The notes under the pieces are model-generated. The model was not told the origin of the DNA. It saw only the letters and a list, made by a program, of their open reading frames with translations, and did no database searches. A stretch of 64,000 nucleotides of DNA from Thermococcus argininiproducens (GTDB lineage: Archaea; Methanobacteriota_B; Thermococci; Thermococcales; Thermococcaceae), in contig NZ_CP080572.1 in NCBI RefSeq assembly GCF_023746595.1, positions 1,472,530 to 1,536,529 of the forward strand. The letters run 5' to 3'. This document shows positions 8,144-16,223 of the stretch, piece by piece. The number at the start of each line of letters is the position of its first letter. Positions within the stretch are counted from its first letter, which is position 1. The translations under genes were made by a program, and so were the position numbers.

Positions 8144-9537
8144 GTGAACTACCCCCTTATGAGGGGGCTTCGTGAGAGTTCATTTGGCGTCCCGTTGCCG
8201 GTAGCCTCACTCTCACCGGCCGGTTCACGCGGCCACTACCGACTATCGCCCTGACGGGCGAATCGCCGGCTACTTTCCGCAAAATGTTCAAAGCACCATT
8301 CACGTCAGCATTAATTAAAACTCCAGTGGAAGACTGGTAAAGCCCTCTTTTGATCCTTTTACCCCAATACTCCTCCTTCTTTTCCAAAGGCTCTAAAGCC
8401 AAAGCGTCCGCCTTGCTAGTGTAGGCTTCATCAACTTCAATGAAGTTAATCCCATAACGCTCACACTTGGCTTTTAACTTTCGCTTGAAGAGACCATAAG
8501 GAATGAATTGGAAGTTCTGATTATTCACTTTGCCCAAGGAAGCCCTCTGCTTAGCCTCCTCCAATTCGCCAATAACAATGCTTCCAATTTTATTCTCCAG
8601 GCAATATTTGATTATGTAATTCACGGCTTGATTCATAAAATTATTCATCACGCTCTTCCTCTTCCTCAAAAGCCGGGCCATCCTTTTGCCGAATTTTACC
8701 CCTTGTTTGTCATACTGGCTTTGGAGTTTGGCCTTTTTCTTGTTCCACCACCGGTTAAAGCTTTTTAACCCCCGGCCTTCAACAATGAAGGCCGTCCCGG
8801 TGGAGGAAACACAAGTGGCGAAATTATCCACGCCCAAATCAATGGCCAAGTACTTTGAGTAATCCAAATCCCTCTTTTCCGGTTGGACTTCATAAACGTA
8901 CTCCACCTCAAACCAGAGAGCATTGTATCGTGGAATTATACGGACTTCCTTTATTCTATGGCCCTTAACATTCTTTGGGAGAGGAATTTCTAAATACATC
9001 ATGCCAAACTTTTTCGCAAAGTTTCGCCCGAGAGTGAGGATCACTCTATCCTCTTCCACCTTGAAGGACTGGTAGGGGAAGATGAGGACGAAGTGCCCGT
9101 TTTTCGGCAAAAACTTTGGCGGGTGGATTGGTCTATGATAGTTGCCTTTTCTTCTCTCTCCTAATAGCTTGAAGAATGAGCGGTAGTTTCTTTCCACAAT
9201 TTTCATGGTTTGTTGAGCCACTTGACTTGGCAATAGTTTGTACGGGGTGCTGTCCTTCACAAGGTGGTAGGCTTTAACAAAGGGAAGGAATGAACTGTTT
9301 AACTCATAGTGCTGTCTTGTCACGTACAACGTGAGGTTGTAGAGGTCCTTAGATAGGTGAGAGAGTATGCGAAGGGTCTTGTAGGTTTTCTTGTCCACTC
9401 GCAAGTGATTCTTTTGGGTCAAGTACATTGGACTCACTCATTACTATGCAGCAGAGTAAAAAGTATTTAAACCTTTCGGTGCCCACCTTTAGAGTGTTTA
9501 CATTCCCTTCCCTTTCGGAAGGGGTCTTCCCCAAAAG
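8144..9537 (-). mobile_element. IS200/IS605-type element carrying only tnpB (family A)
   Basis: The element is 1394 bp, with ends defined by comparison with the deletion derivative at 12084-12234. The left end begins directly after a TTTAT pentanucleotide (minus strand, 9542-9538) and carries a CCTTCC/GGAAGG hairpin. The right end finishes in GTAGTTCAC (minus strand, 8152-8144) next to a CCCCC-TTAT-GGGGG hairpin. No target duplication and no tnpA are present, as expected for IS605-group solo-tnpB elements that rely on a transposase in trans. The right end should also encode the omega RNA guide scaffold. Confidence 0.85.
8157..9437 (-). CDS. tnpB: TnpB RNA-guided endonuclease, zinc-finger-less form
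   Basis: A 426-residue TnpB (OrfB). The RuvC-like triad is intact: D200 in AIDLGVDN, E291 in IGELEEAK and D378 in NADVNGALNIL. Between the conserved DEAYTSK (336-342) and NAD the usual CxxC...CxxC ribbon is absent: no cysteine lies in that segment, which reads ADALALEPLEKK and IKRGLYQSS instead. The start could be GTG 9437 or ATG 9428 (3 codons in). The C-terminus is rich in Arg/Pro and overlaps the structured right end of the element. Family knowledge: TnpB uses an omega RNA from the right end to cut DNA next to a TAM equal to the insertion target, here TTTAT. Confidence 0.92.
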   Translation of the reverse strand: MSPMYLTQKNHLRVDKKTYKTLRILSHLSKDLYNLTLYVTRQHYELNSSFLPFVKAYHLVKDSTPYKLLPSQVAQQTMKIVERNYRSFFKLLGERRKGNYHRPIHPPKFLPKNGHFVLIFPYQSFKVEEDRVILTLGRNFAKKFGMMYLEIPLPKNVKGHRIKEVRIIPRYNALWFEVEYVYEVQPEKRDLDYSKYLAIDLGVDNFATCVSSTGTAFIVEGRGLKSFNRWWNKKKAKLQSQYDKQGVKFGKRMARLLRKRKSVMNNFMNQAVNYIIKYCLENKIGSIVIGELEEAKQRASLGKVNNQNFQFIPYGLFKRKLKAKCERYGINFIEVDEAYTSKADALALEPLEKKEEYWGKRIKRGLYQSSTGVLINADVNGALNILRKVAGDSPVRAIVGSGRVNRPVRVRLPATGRQMNSHEAPS

Positions 9538-9570
9538 ATAAATTTAAAAGTTAAAAGATAAAAGTTATCA

Positions 9571-9879
9571 TTACTTTTTCATGTGCTTCTCAACGGACTC
9601 CCATATTTCTGGATATTTCTCTTTTATGGCTTTTTCAAGCAGTTTACTTGCCTCATTGGATATGCTGAATTCTGGGACGGTCTTTCTGAGATATCGAAGA
9701 ACTGCAGTAGCCTCTGGTGACCATAATGTTATTCTTGGGTTTTTTAGGGCCTCTTGAACGCTTAACATTAATGCACCTTCTTGAATCTCTGTTTTTGTTT
9801 TCTCTTTAGGTTTTTCCTCAATTGGAAGAGGTTCAGAAATAAGTGCTTCTAACCCTCGTCCAAGAGCCTTTTTCTTCAT
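9571..9879 (-). CDS. Small ParA-partner protein with ParB-type N-terminal peptide
   Basis: A 102-residue protein. Its N-terminus KKALGRGLEALI matches the ParA-stimulating peptide at the start of chromosomal ParB/Spo0J proteins. The ParB CTPase/nuclease-like core and helix-turn-helix are missing. After a Pro/Glu/Lys linker (residues 17-33) comes a compact, probably helical domain (WSPEATAVLRYLRKTVPEF...YPEIWE). The start overlaps the parA stop by 4 nt (ATGA, 9876-9879), so both are made from one message. Inferred role: adaptor that docks ParA onto a cargo or DNA site. The C-terminal domain is not assigned to a family. Confidence 0.85.
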   Translation of the reverse strand: MKKKALGRGLEALISEPLPIEEKPKEKTKTEIQEGALMLSVQEALKNPRITLWSPEATAVLRYLRKTVPEFSISNEASKLLEKAIKEKYPEIWESVEKHMKK

Positions 9880-10625
9880 CTACCATCAACCTCCTCAGCT
9901 AGTTTTATATATGCCTTAGCACCTCTGCTATCAGGAGCATAAAGGAATATGGGTTTTCCATACGATGGAGCTTCTGCAAGCCTGACGTTTCTGGGAATCA
10001 TAGTCTTGAAGACCTTTTCTCCAAAAGTTCTTTTTACTTCCTCTCTAACTTCCTTAGAGAGGTTAGTTCTTCTGTCAAACATTGTTATTAGAAAACCTCT
10101 GATTTCAAGAGGGATCCCTAGTCTATCTCTAACTAACCTTATTGCCTTTAGCAACAGTGCAATTCCTTCAAGAGCATAATATTCTGCTTGTATGGGGATT
10201 ATAACCTCATCACTTGCAACTAAAGAATTCATCGTAAGTACCCCTAATGAAGGGGGTGTATCAATAATTACATAGTCATAAAGATCCCTGATTTGCGCAA
10301 GTTTATTTCTGAGGATATATTCTCTTCCTATTTGACTACTAAGCTCGATTTCAGCACCACTTAATGCTATGTTGCTTGGAATTAAATGGAGACCTTCTAT
10401 AGATGTCTCTACAATGGCTTCTTCCATTTCTGCTTCGTCTATTATCACATTATAGATTGTTGGTGTAGCTTCCCTAAGTCCCAAGCCAATAGTAGTAGCC
10501 CCCTGTGGATCCATGTCCACGAGGAGAACTTTTTTCCCTTTTAGTGCTAACGCTGCTGATAGGTTTATTGCAGTGGTACTTTTTCCCACTCCACCCTTCT
10601 GATTTGCAATACTTATTACGGGCAT
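9876..10625 (-). CDS. parA: ParA/Soj-family partition ATPase
   Basis: A 249-residue deviant-Walker ATPase. KGGVGKSTT (residues 9-17) carries the signature lysine; LLVDMDPQGATT is Walker A' and VIIDTPPSLG is Walker B. It lacks an N-terminal DNA-binding extension, like Soj. Family members form ATP-dependent dimers on DNA and position chromosomes, plasmids or protein cargos. It is followed by the small ParB-peptide protein in one operon. The upstream gap shared with the divergent MFS gene holds two perfect 12-bp palindromes that may act as operator or partition site. Confidence 0.93.
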   Translation of the reverse strand: MPVISIANQKGGVGKSTTAINLSAALALKGKKVLLVDMDPQGATTIGLGLREATPTIYNVIIDEAEMEEAIVETSIEGLHLIPSNIALSGAEIELSSQIGREYILRNKLAQIRDLYDYVIIDTPPSLGVLTMNSLVASDEVIIPIQAEYYALEGIALLLKAIRLVRDRLGIPLEIRGFLITMFDRRTNLSKEVREEVKRTFGEKVFKTMIPRNVRLAEAPSYGKPIFLYAPDSRGAKAYIKLAEEVDGR

Positions 10626-10668
10626 AGTAGACCTAAGGCGGTTAGAAGTTATAAATCTTGAGAATTAT

Positions 10669-10680
10669 AAGTTATAACTT
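10669..10680. promoter_or_regulatory. 12-bp palindrome upstream of parA
   Basis: AAGTTATAACTT is a perfect inverted repeat 44 bp upstream of the parA ATG; a second AAGTTATAA copy in the same orientation lies at 10646-10654. The repeats overlap the likely TATA region of parA. Function is not known: an autoregulatory operator or a centromere-like ParA-system site are both possible, and the A/T-rich background makes chance occurrence plausible. Confidence 0.35.
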
Positions 10681-10737
10681 GGATCTTATACCTTAATAGG
10701 CGAAAGTATAATAACCTTCATCGTCGTACGTATTTAA

Positions 10738-10749
10738 TGCATTAATGCA
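10738..10749. promoter_or_regulatory. 12-bp palindrome at the MFS gene transcription start
   Basis: TGCATTAATGCA is a perfect palindrome immediately downstream of a TATA-like TATTTAAT (10731-10738) and upstream of the ribosome site AAGGGGGTGA of the MFS gene. Its place over the expected transcription start fits a repressor operator. A partial repeat, GTGCAT, occurs at the start codon. Confidence 0.4.
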
Positions 10750-10765
10750 CTAAGGGGGTGAGTGC

Positions 10766-12070
10766 ATGAAATGGTTCAGCTATAGACGTATTTTCCTCCT
10801 GGGCTTCGGATTTTTTGGAATAAGCATTATATGGTCCCTGTATAATGCATATATCCCGATTTTCTTACAAGACACATTTCAGATGAGCAAAACTATTACA
10901 GGCTTTATTATGACTATCGATAATCTATTTGCAGTTTTATTACTTCCATTTCTAGGAGCATTAAGTGACAAGACAAGAACTAAAATTGGACGACGAAAGC
11001 CGTATATTCTCATTGGAGCTCCTTCAGCAGCTCTAATGTTCGCATTGATACCACTCGCAAGAAGATATGAGAATATTGCTCTTTTTATGGGAGTTATAGT
11101 TCTTATGAATTTCTTTATGGCTCTTTTCCGATCTCCTGTTGTAGCATTTATGCCCGATATAACCCCAAGCGAAAAAAGAAGCCAAGCAAATGGCATAATT
11201 AATTTTATGGGTGGAGTTGGAGCATTACTGGCATATTTTGGAGGAAAGGTACTCTATGACATGAATTATGCATATCCCTTCATAGTAGGAGCAGCCATAA
11301 TGCTTCTTGCAAATCTCCTTGTGATTCTTTTTGTACCAGAACCAGAGGAATTCCGAGTACCCGGCGAGAAGATTATTATCAGGAAATTAATTAAAGAAAC
11401 CTCAAAAAAGAGCTTTGGAGAATTAAAAGAAAACCTAAAGGATGTTTTTATTAGTGAAGAAAGGAGCCTGCTTTTCATGCTTACTTCAATATTCCTCTGG
11501 TTCATTGCATTTAATTCAGTGGAGACATTTTTCACAAGCTATGCCAAATACCACCTCGACATTGCGGAAAGTACTGGAGCATTCCTAATGGGTGTTGTCT
11601 CTCTAAGTTTTATGATCTTTGCAATTCCAGCGGGATTTGTCGGTGGACGTATTGGACGGAAGAAAACAATCACTAGCGGTCTCATACTTGTAACACTTGT
11701 TATGTTAACAGCGTACTATCTTGGAGAAACCTCAAAACCATCTAGCAGTGCCCTTACCGATCCAATAGTTCTCCGATTTATGGTCCTCTTCTTCTTTGGA
11801 GGCATTGGCTGGGCTTTAATAAACGTCAATTCCTTACCAATGGTTGTGGACATGACAACGGAAGAGAAACTTGGAGGATACACTGGACTTTATTATTTCT
11901 TCAGCCAGGCCGCAAATCTCGTGGCTCCCCCGTTGGCTGGTGCGTTCCTAGATGTGATCGGATATAACACTTTACTCCCATTTGCCGCTGTGTTCTTCGT
12001 ATTAGCTGCAGTAACGGTACAATTTGTCAAAAGAGGGGACATAAAAACTGACCTCCTCCCCGTGGACTGA
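10766..12070 (+). CDS. MFS transporter, SLC45/GPH sugar-transporter-like
   Basis: An integral membrane protein of 434 residues with about twelve hydrophobic segments. After TM2 comes the MFS loop GALSDKTRTKIGRRKPYILIG, a form seen in SLC45-like and glycoside-pentoside-hexuronide carriers; the half-repeat loop GGRIGRKKTI lies in the second half. A charged central loop of about 60 residues separates the halves. Inferred role: proton- or sodium-coupled sugar or oligosaccharide transport; the substrate cannot be read from sequence. ATG 10766 is preceded by AAGGGGGTGA. It is monocistronic, and the 151-bp MITE lies 13 bp after its stop. Confidence 0.88.
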   Translation: MKWFSYRRIFLLGFGFFGISIIWSLYNAYIPIFLQDTFQMSKTITGFIMTIDNLFAVLLLPFLGALSDKTRTKIGRRKPYILIGAPSAALMFALIPLARRYENIALFMGVIVLMNFFMALFRSPVVAFMPDITPSEKRSQANGIINFMGGVGALLAYFGGKVLYDMNYAYPFIVGAAIMLLANLLVILFVPEPEEFRVPGEKIIIRKLIKETSKKSFGELKENLKDVFISEERSLLFMLTSIFLWFIAFNSVETFFTSYAKYHLDIAESTGAFLMGVVSLSFMIFAIPAGFVGGRIGRKKTITSGLILVTLVMLTAYYLGETSKPSSSALTDPIVLRFMVLFFFGGIGWALINVNSLPMVVDMTTEEKLGGYTGLYYFFSQAANLVAPPLAGAFLDVIGYNTLLPFAAVFFVLAAVTVQFVKRGDIKTDLLPVD

Positions 12071-12083
12071 TGTTTCTCTTTAT

Positions 12084-12234
12084 TTTTAGGGAAGGCCTCT
12101 TCCGAAAGGGGAGGGGATGAGGGTTTGAAGTGTTTAAATATATAACTGGAGTGGCCACATGAACCGGCCCGTGGGAGTGAGGGTAATTCCAGTGAACTCT
12201 CATGGAACCCGTTCACAAGGGCAGGGTAGTTCAC
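12084..12234 (+). mobile_element. 151-bp MITE-like deletion derivative of the family-A TnpB element
   Basis: Both termini match the complete element at 8144-9537. The left end follows TTTAT (12079-12083), with the CTCTTCCGAAAGGGG hairpin region and a shared GTTTAAATA-type segment. The right end carries the CCGGCC/GAGTGAGGGTA/GAACTCTCA blocks and finishes in GTAGTTCAC (12226-12234). The whole tnpB interior is missing. It lies between the convergent MFS and EEP genes, and its last bases supply the stop codon of the EEP gene. Confidence 0.85.
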
Positions 12235-13958
12235 CATTTTGAAATTAGGACATAAATTGGACGGTGGTCTGAGACTTCAACATCTAGGAGCCATCCATAG
12301 TCTTTAACCTTCAGAGTACTTCCTCTCCTTATGAGGATATAATCAATGTTTTCTATATCCACATTGCCCCAATTGAAAGTGTAGGGTGGTCTTTCAGCGA
12401 AGGAGTCGTAATACTCCCTGAGAAGTATTTTTATTGCTTCCTCTTCAGGTTCTGCATTTGTATCACCTAAGATCATATCAGCCATCGGATCGTTCAGTGC
12501 AACTTCCAAAAGTTCTTCTGCTTGTAAGGCCCGTTCCTCCGGAGAGAGGCCCATATGAACATTTACCAAAGTTAAATTAACACTCTTTATTCTAACTTTT
12601 TGCACTGGTCTAGCCTGACCAATGCTCTTAAGGTTTCTTTCTTCTATAATTTCCAGTGGCCATCTGGAAAATGTTGCCACGCCATATGTTCCTTCGACAG
12701 CAGGTGTATACTCGTAGTAATAGCCGAAATACGCCGATAAAAGGAGTGGAACATCTTGGTATCCATCTCCTATCATACCTCCGACAACTTCTTGACTCGC
12801 TATTATATCAGAGTTATAGGTTTTTAGAAGTTTTACCAGTTCATTTCCATTAAAAGATCCTTTATATGGAGCGAATCCTTGATGGAGATTATAACTCCAT
12901 ACTATGATCTCGGTTTTTTTCTCTGCAGTTATCGGCGATGGATAAAATGTAGTAAGTACAAGGAGAGAGACAACCACAAGTCCTACTATGGGAACTGCTA
13001 CTTCTTTTACATTTGGCCTTTTGATAGACACTGATTTTGAAGAAAAAGCATAAACAATTGCGCTGAATGTTATTAATGCTTCAAGATGATCTTCCATAAA
13101 TGGAATTCCAATATCTCTGCCAACATATGCTCCTATAGCAAGCACAGAGACCACTACAAAATATAAAGCCCCCAAAACCCCAAAACGACTTTTCTTTGCC
13201 CCTTCTAGCAGAGCCAGCGCAGAAGCAAGTGCTACTGGCATCCCAATAATACCAAAAGGTTGTACAAAGAGTGTAAGAGCACCACTTATCAACAAAAATG
13301 GTGTAAATTTTTTCCCTGTTAGATAGGGAGAAACAAGTATGGCAAGAGCCACTACAAAAGAATAAGCTGCAAATTGAGTTAAGTAATAGGTTTCAATCCC
13401 AGAATAACGCATTATTGCATTTGGATATATAAGACCAAGATTAATCAACACGGCGAACCCATAAAGTTCAAATCCAGGGCTTTTTAATTGCCCCTCTTCT
13501 TTCCAGAGTACATATGCCAAAGCCAGAATAGATATCACAAGCAAAACTCGGGTATGAATAAAATCGATAGGTTCTCCTCCCACTGCTAAGATTCTAAGTG
13601 CTAAATCTCCTACAAGACCAATGAGCACATACCTAATTTCTGCTTCTTTTAATACAGCCAGTGCTACAGGGAGAACAAGAGCTGCAATTAGATGTGTGTA
13701 TTCCGTTGCATCAGTTATAAGAGAAGCTAGTGCATAAATGCCGACTACAATTGCTCCTATTTTCCTTTGTATTTTTCCAACAATGAATGAGGAAAGTAAA
13801 AACAGTATTATTCCAAGGCCTGAAGGAAACATGACTCCGTAGAAGAACGTTTTCTCCAGACTTGCATAAGCTCCTGAGACAAAGATCCTCATGGAGGAGG
13901 TTAGTAAAATTCCCACGCTAATTCCCAAGACTCTTTTTTCCCACTCAGATAGTTTCAT
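12231..13958 (-). CDS. Polytopic membrane protein with C-terminal endonuclease/exonuclease/phosphatase domain
   Basis: A 575-residue protein. Residues 1 to about 345 contain roughly ten hydrophobic segments. Residues 355-575 form an EEP-fold hydrolase with the expected catalytic motifs: WSYNLHQG (Asn), IASQEV (metal-binding Glu), VNVHMG (His), LGDTNAEP (Asp/Asn) and SDHRPI. EEP enzymes cleave phosphodiesters in nucleic acids, phosphoinositides or sphingolipids; anchoring to membrane segments favours a lipid or extracellular substrate, by inference. The start is ATG 13958. The final Trp-stop is created by the abutting MITE; without it the protein would end one residue earlier. Confidence 0.85.
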   Translation of the reverse strand: MKLSEWEKRVLGISVGILLTSSMRIFVSGAYASLEKTFFYGVMFPSGLGIILFLLSSFIVGKIQRKIGAIVVGIYALASLITDATEYTHLIAALVLPVALAVLKEAEIRYVLIGLVGDLALRILAVGGEPIDFIHTRVLLVISILALAYVLWKEEGQLKSPGFELYGFAVLINLGLIYPNAIMRYSGIETYYLTQFAAYSFVVALAILVSPYLTGKKFTPFLLISGALTLFVQPFGIIGMPVALASALALLEGAKKSRFGVLGALYFVVVSVLAIGAYVGRDIGIPFMEDHLEALITFSAIVYAFSSKSVSIKRPNVKEVAVPIVGLVVVSLLVLTTFYPSPITAEKKTEIIVWSYNLHQGFAPYKGSFNGNELVKLLKTYNSDIIASQEVVGGMIGDGYQDVPLLLSAYFGYYYEYTPAVEGTYGVATFSRWPLEIIEERNLKSIGQARPVQKVRIKSVNLTLVNVHMGLSPEERALQAEELLEVALNDPMADMILGDTNAEPEEEAIKILLREYYDSFAERPPYTFNWGNVDIENIDYILIRRGSTLKVKDYGWLLDVEVSDHRPIYVLISKW

Positions 13959-14073
13959 ATAATATCACCAGAATATAAGATATGTCTCGAAAGATTTAAG
14001 CTTTTCTCAAATATTTACTCGAGATTTTTGGCTTTTTCTTTCCTAATTATGCTGTTTAGGGTACTGTAGATGT

Positions 14074-14090
14074 TCTCACTCCCAGTGAAA
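14074..14090 (+). promoter_or_regulatory. Thermococcales glycolytic motif-like site upstream of gap
   Basis: TCTCAC-TCCCA-GTGAAA resembles the published TGM consensus TATCAC-N5-GTGATA, recognised by Tgr/TrmBL1, at 10 of 12 defined positions. It lies just upstream of the gap TATA-like box (about 14098-14105). In Thermococcales, TGM copies upstream of the TATA box are associated with activation of gluconeogenic genes and copies downstream with repression of glycolytic genes; gap is gluconeogenic. Confidence 0.6.
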
Positions 14091-14137
14091 AATAACCTTT
14101 AAGTATTTCATTTTGATAAAATATCTCGGTGAAGAAA

Positions 14138-15142
14138 ATGAAAGTTAAAGTTGGGATTAACGGGTATGGCACTATAGGGAAGAGAGTTGCTTATGCAGTC
14201 ACAAAACAGGATGATATGGAGCTCATTGGAGTGACGAAGACAAAACCAGATTTTGAAGCATATAGGGCCAAAGAGCTTGGTATCCCCGTCTATGCAGCAT
14301 CAAATGATTTCTTACCAAGATTTGAGAAAGCTAATTTTGAAGTAGCTGGAACCCTCGAAGATCTTCTAAATGAGATAGATATAATAATTGACACAACTCC
14401 AGGAGGAATGGGCGAAAAAAACAAAACCCTTTATGAAAACGTTGGTGTTAAGGCAATATTCCAAGGTGGAGAAAAAGCAAATGTTGCTGAGACCTCTTTT
14501 GTGGCACAAGCAAATTATGAAAATGCTATTAGGAAGAATTACGTTAGAGTTGTCTCATGCAATACCACTGGACTAACAAGAACCCTGAATGCAATAAAAG
14601 AATACATTGAGTATGTTTATGCAGTGATGATTAGGAGAGCTGCGGACCCAAATGATATTAAGAGAGGGCCTATTAATGCGATAAAGCCAAGTGTTGAAGT
14701 GCCTTCACATCATGGCCCAGACGTGCAAACAGTAATTCCAATAAACATTGAAACCACGGCATTTGTTGTCCCAACAACAATAATGCATGTACACAGTGTG
14801 ATGGTAGAACTCAAAAAGCCCCTTACAAAAGAAGATGTAATTGACATTTTTGAAAACACCACAAGAGTTCTGCTCTTTGAGAAGAAAAAAGGCTTTGATA
14901 GCACGGCTCAATTAATAGAATTTGCAAGAGACCTTCACAGAGAATGGAACAACCTCTATGAGATTGCAGTATGGAAGGAAAGCATCAACATCAAGGGTAA
15001 TAGGCTATTCTACATTCAGGCGGTTCATCAAGAGAGTGACGTAGTTCCAGAAAATGTGGATGCAATAAGAGCAATGTTTGAGATGGCTGATAAGTGGGAG
15101 AGTATCAAAAAGACTAACAAGAGCCTTGGTATTTTGAAGTAG
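14138..15142 (+). CDS. gap: Glyceraldehyde-3-phosphate dehydrogenase (phosphorylating, archaeal type)
   Basis: Interconverts glyceraldehyde-3-phosphate and 1,3-bisphosphoglycerate with NAD(P). The 334-residue archaeal class II enzyme has a Rossmann motif [11 protein letters not shown], the catalytic Cys141 in SCNTTGLTR, and [20 protein letters not shown] 14138 follows GGTGAAG; the GTG at 14129 belongs to the ribosome site. In Thermococcales glycolysis runs through GAPOR/GAPN, so this enzyme mainly serves gluconeogenesis. It has its own promoter with a TGM-like site upstream. Confidence 0.97.
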   Translation: MKVKVGINGYGTIGKRVAYAVTKQDDMELIGVTKTKPDFEAYRAKELGIPVYAASNDFLPRFEKANFEVAGTLEDLLNEIDIIIDTTPGGMGEKNKTLYENVGVKAIFQGGEKANVAETSFVAQANYENAIRKNYVRVVSCNTTGLTRTLNAIKEYIEYVYAVMIRRAADPNDIKRGPINAIKPSVEVPSHHGPDVQTVIPINIETTAFVVPTTIMHVHSVMVELKKPLTKEDVIDIFENTTRVLLFEKKKGFDSTAQLIEFARDLHREWNNLYEIAVWKESINIKGNRLFYIQAVHQESDVVPENVDAIRAMFEMADKWESIKKTNKSLGILK

Positions 15143-15185
15143 AAACCCTTTTATATTTCCTTTTTGATCCTTTTTGGTGGATGTT

Positions 15186-16007
15186 GTGAAGTGTAGGGCA
15201 TTTAAAGTAGATGCTTTTACCACTCAAGCATTTAAAGGAAATCCTGCGGCAGTTGTTCTGGATTGTCCTGAACTGGATGCAGAAACTATGTTGGCCATTG
15301 CCGGTGAACTCAATCTTTCAGAGACTGCTTTTGTCTGGTCCGAGAAAGAGGGATTCCGAGTACGGTTCTTCACACCTGGAGATGAAATTCCTCTCTGTGG
15401 GCATGCGACTGTTGCAACGTTTTATCTGCTCTGGCGTTTAGGCATGGCTAAGGAAGGTATGAACAAAATGATTTCTAAGGTTGGAGAGCTTGATGTCCTT
15501 ATTAAAGATAGAAAAGTATGGCTCAAGCAGCTACCACCAAAAATTATTGGCGAGCTCAATATAGAAGAGCTAAAGGGCATTCTCGGTGTTAAAGAGCTTG
15601 TAGGGCCCGCCTTAGCTATGACAACAGGAACACCAGAAGGTGTTGTTGGCATTCGAACGTTTAAAGAACTTATGAACATCAAACCAAACATGGAGGCATT
15701 AGCAGAGTTTTCCAAAGAAAACGGGATAATTGGAGTTTATGTTTACACACTCGACTCGAAATTCGATGCAGCTGGAAGGTTTTTTGCCCCTGCGGTTGGT
15801 GTTCCTGAAGATCCCGTAACGGGAACCGCTAGTGGAATTCTTGCAGGTTACCTTAGACTCACGGACAAGCTAACGAAAAATAGCTACATCTTTGAGCAGG
15901 GACATGCCCTAAAGAGAGAGGGAAAAGCGTATGTAGAGTTTGAAGGAAATCACCCCTGGGTCGGAGGGGAAGCTAGGATAGTCTTGGAAGGAGAGCTTGA
16001 ATTCTAA
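15186..16007 (+). CDS. PhzF-family isomerase-like protein
   Basis: About 273 residues of the PhzF (phenazine biosynthesis-like, diaminopimelate-epimerase fold) family: KVDAFTTQAFKGNPAAVV near the start with the duplicated-fold counterpart PVTGTASGILAGYL later, plus LSETAFVW (catalytic Glu) and FTPGDEIPLCGHATVAT. GTG 15186 is preferred over TTG 15174 because GGTGG at 15176-15180 then acts as ribosome site. Phenazine genes are absent here, so the name reflects fold only; the substrate is unknown. Confidence 0.9.
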   Translation: MKCRAFKVDAFTTQAFKGNPAAVVLDCPELDAETMLAIAGELNLSETAFVWSEKEGFRVRFFTPGDEIPLCGHATVATFYLLWRLGMAKEGMNKMISKVGELDVLIKDRKVWLKQLPPKIIGELNIEELKGILGVKELVGPALAMTTGTPEGVVGIRTFKELMNIKPNMEALAEFSKENGIIGVYVYTLDSKFDAAGRFFAPAVGVPEDPVTGTASGILAGYLRLTDKLTKNSYIFEQGHALKREGKAYVEFEGNHPWVGGEARIVLEGELEF

Positions 16008-16040
16008 AAGCTTTTTAACCTTCTTACCTAATCTTTTATC

Positions 16041-16223
16041 ATGGAAATTGAGGAATACCTCATTGTCGTTGGACTGCTTTTGATACTTGGCTTCTTTATT
16101 TACCCGAGTGAAACCATATCTAAGACTTTCTGTGAAGGAAGCTTTGGAAACATTGGAAATTATGAAATAAGCATTCGAGAAGGGTTTCTAAAAGTTTATC
16201 ATAAAGGCGAAGAGGTATTCACT
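16041..16223 (+). pseudogene. 5' part of a small membrane-protein gene split by a TnpB element
   Basis: The first 61 codons of a membrane protein: an N-terminal hydrophobic helix (IVVGLLLILGFFIYP) and a beta-rich middle (ISIREGFLKVYHKGEEVFT). The host sequence ends exactly at 16223, where the element begins with CTGACCTCC; the frame runs a few codons into the element before stopping at 16244. Joining to 17682 restores the frame (see 17682-17855). It is unknown whether the 67-residue truncated product is stable. Confidence 0.85.

Noticed and set aside
8144-9537. A tnpA transposase partner near either TnpB element
   Set aside because: No Y1 transposase (HUH motif) frame exists in or next to either element; both are tnpB-only.
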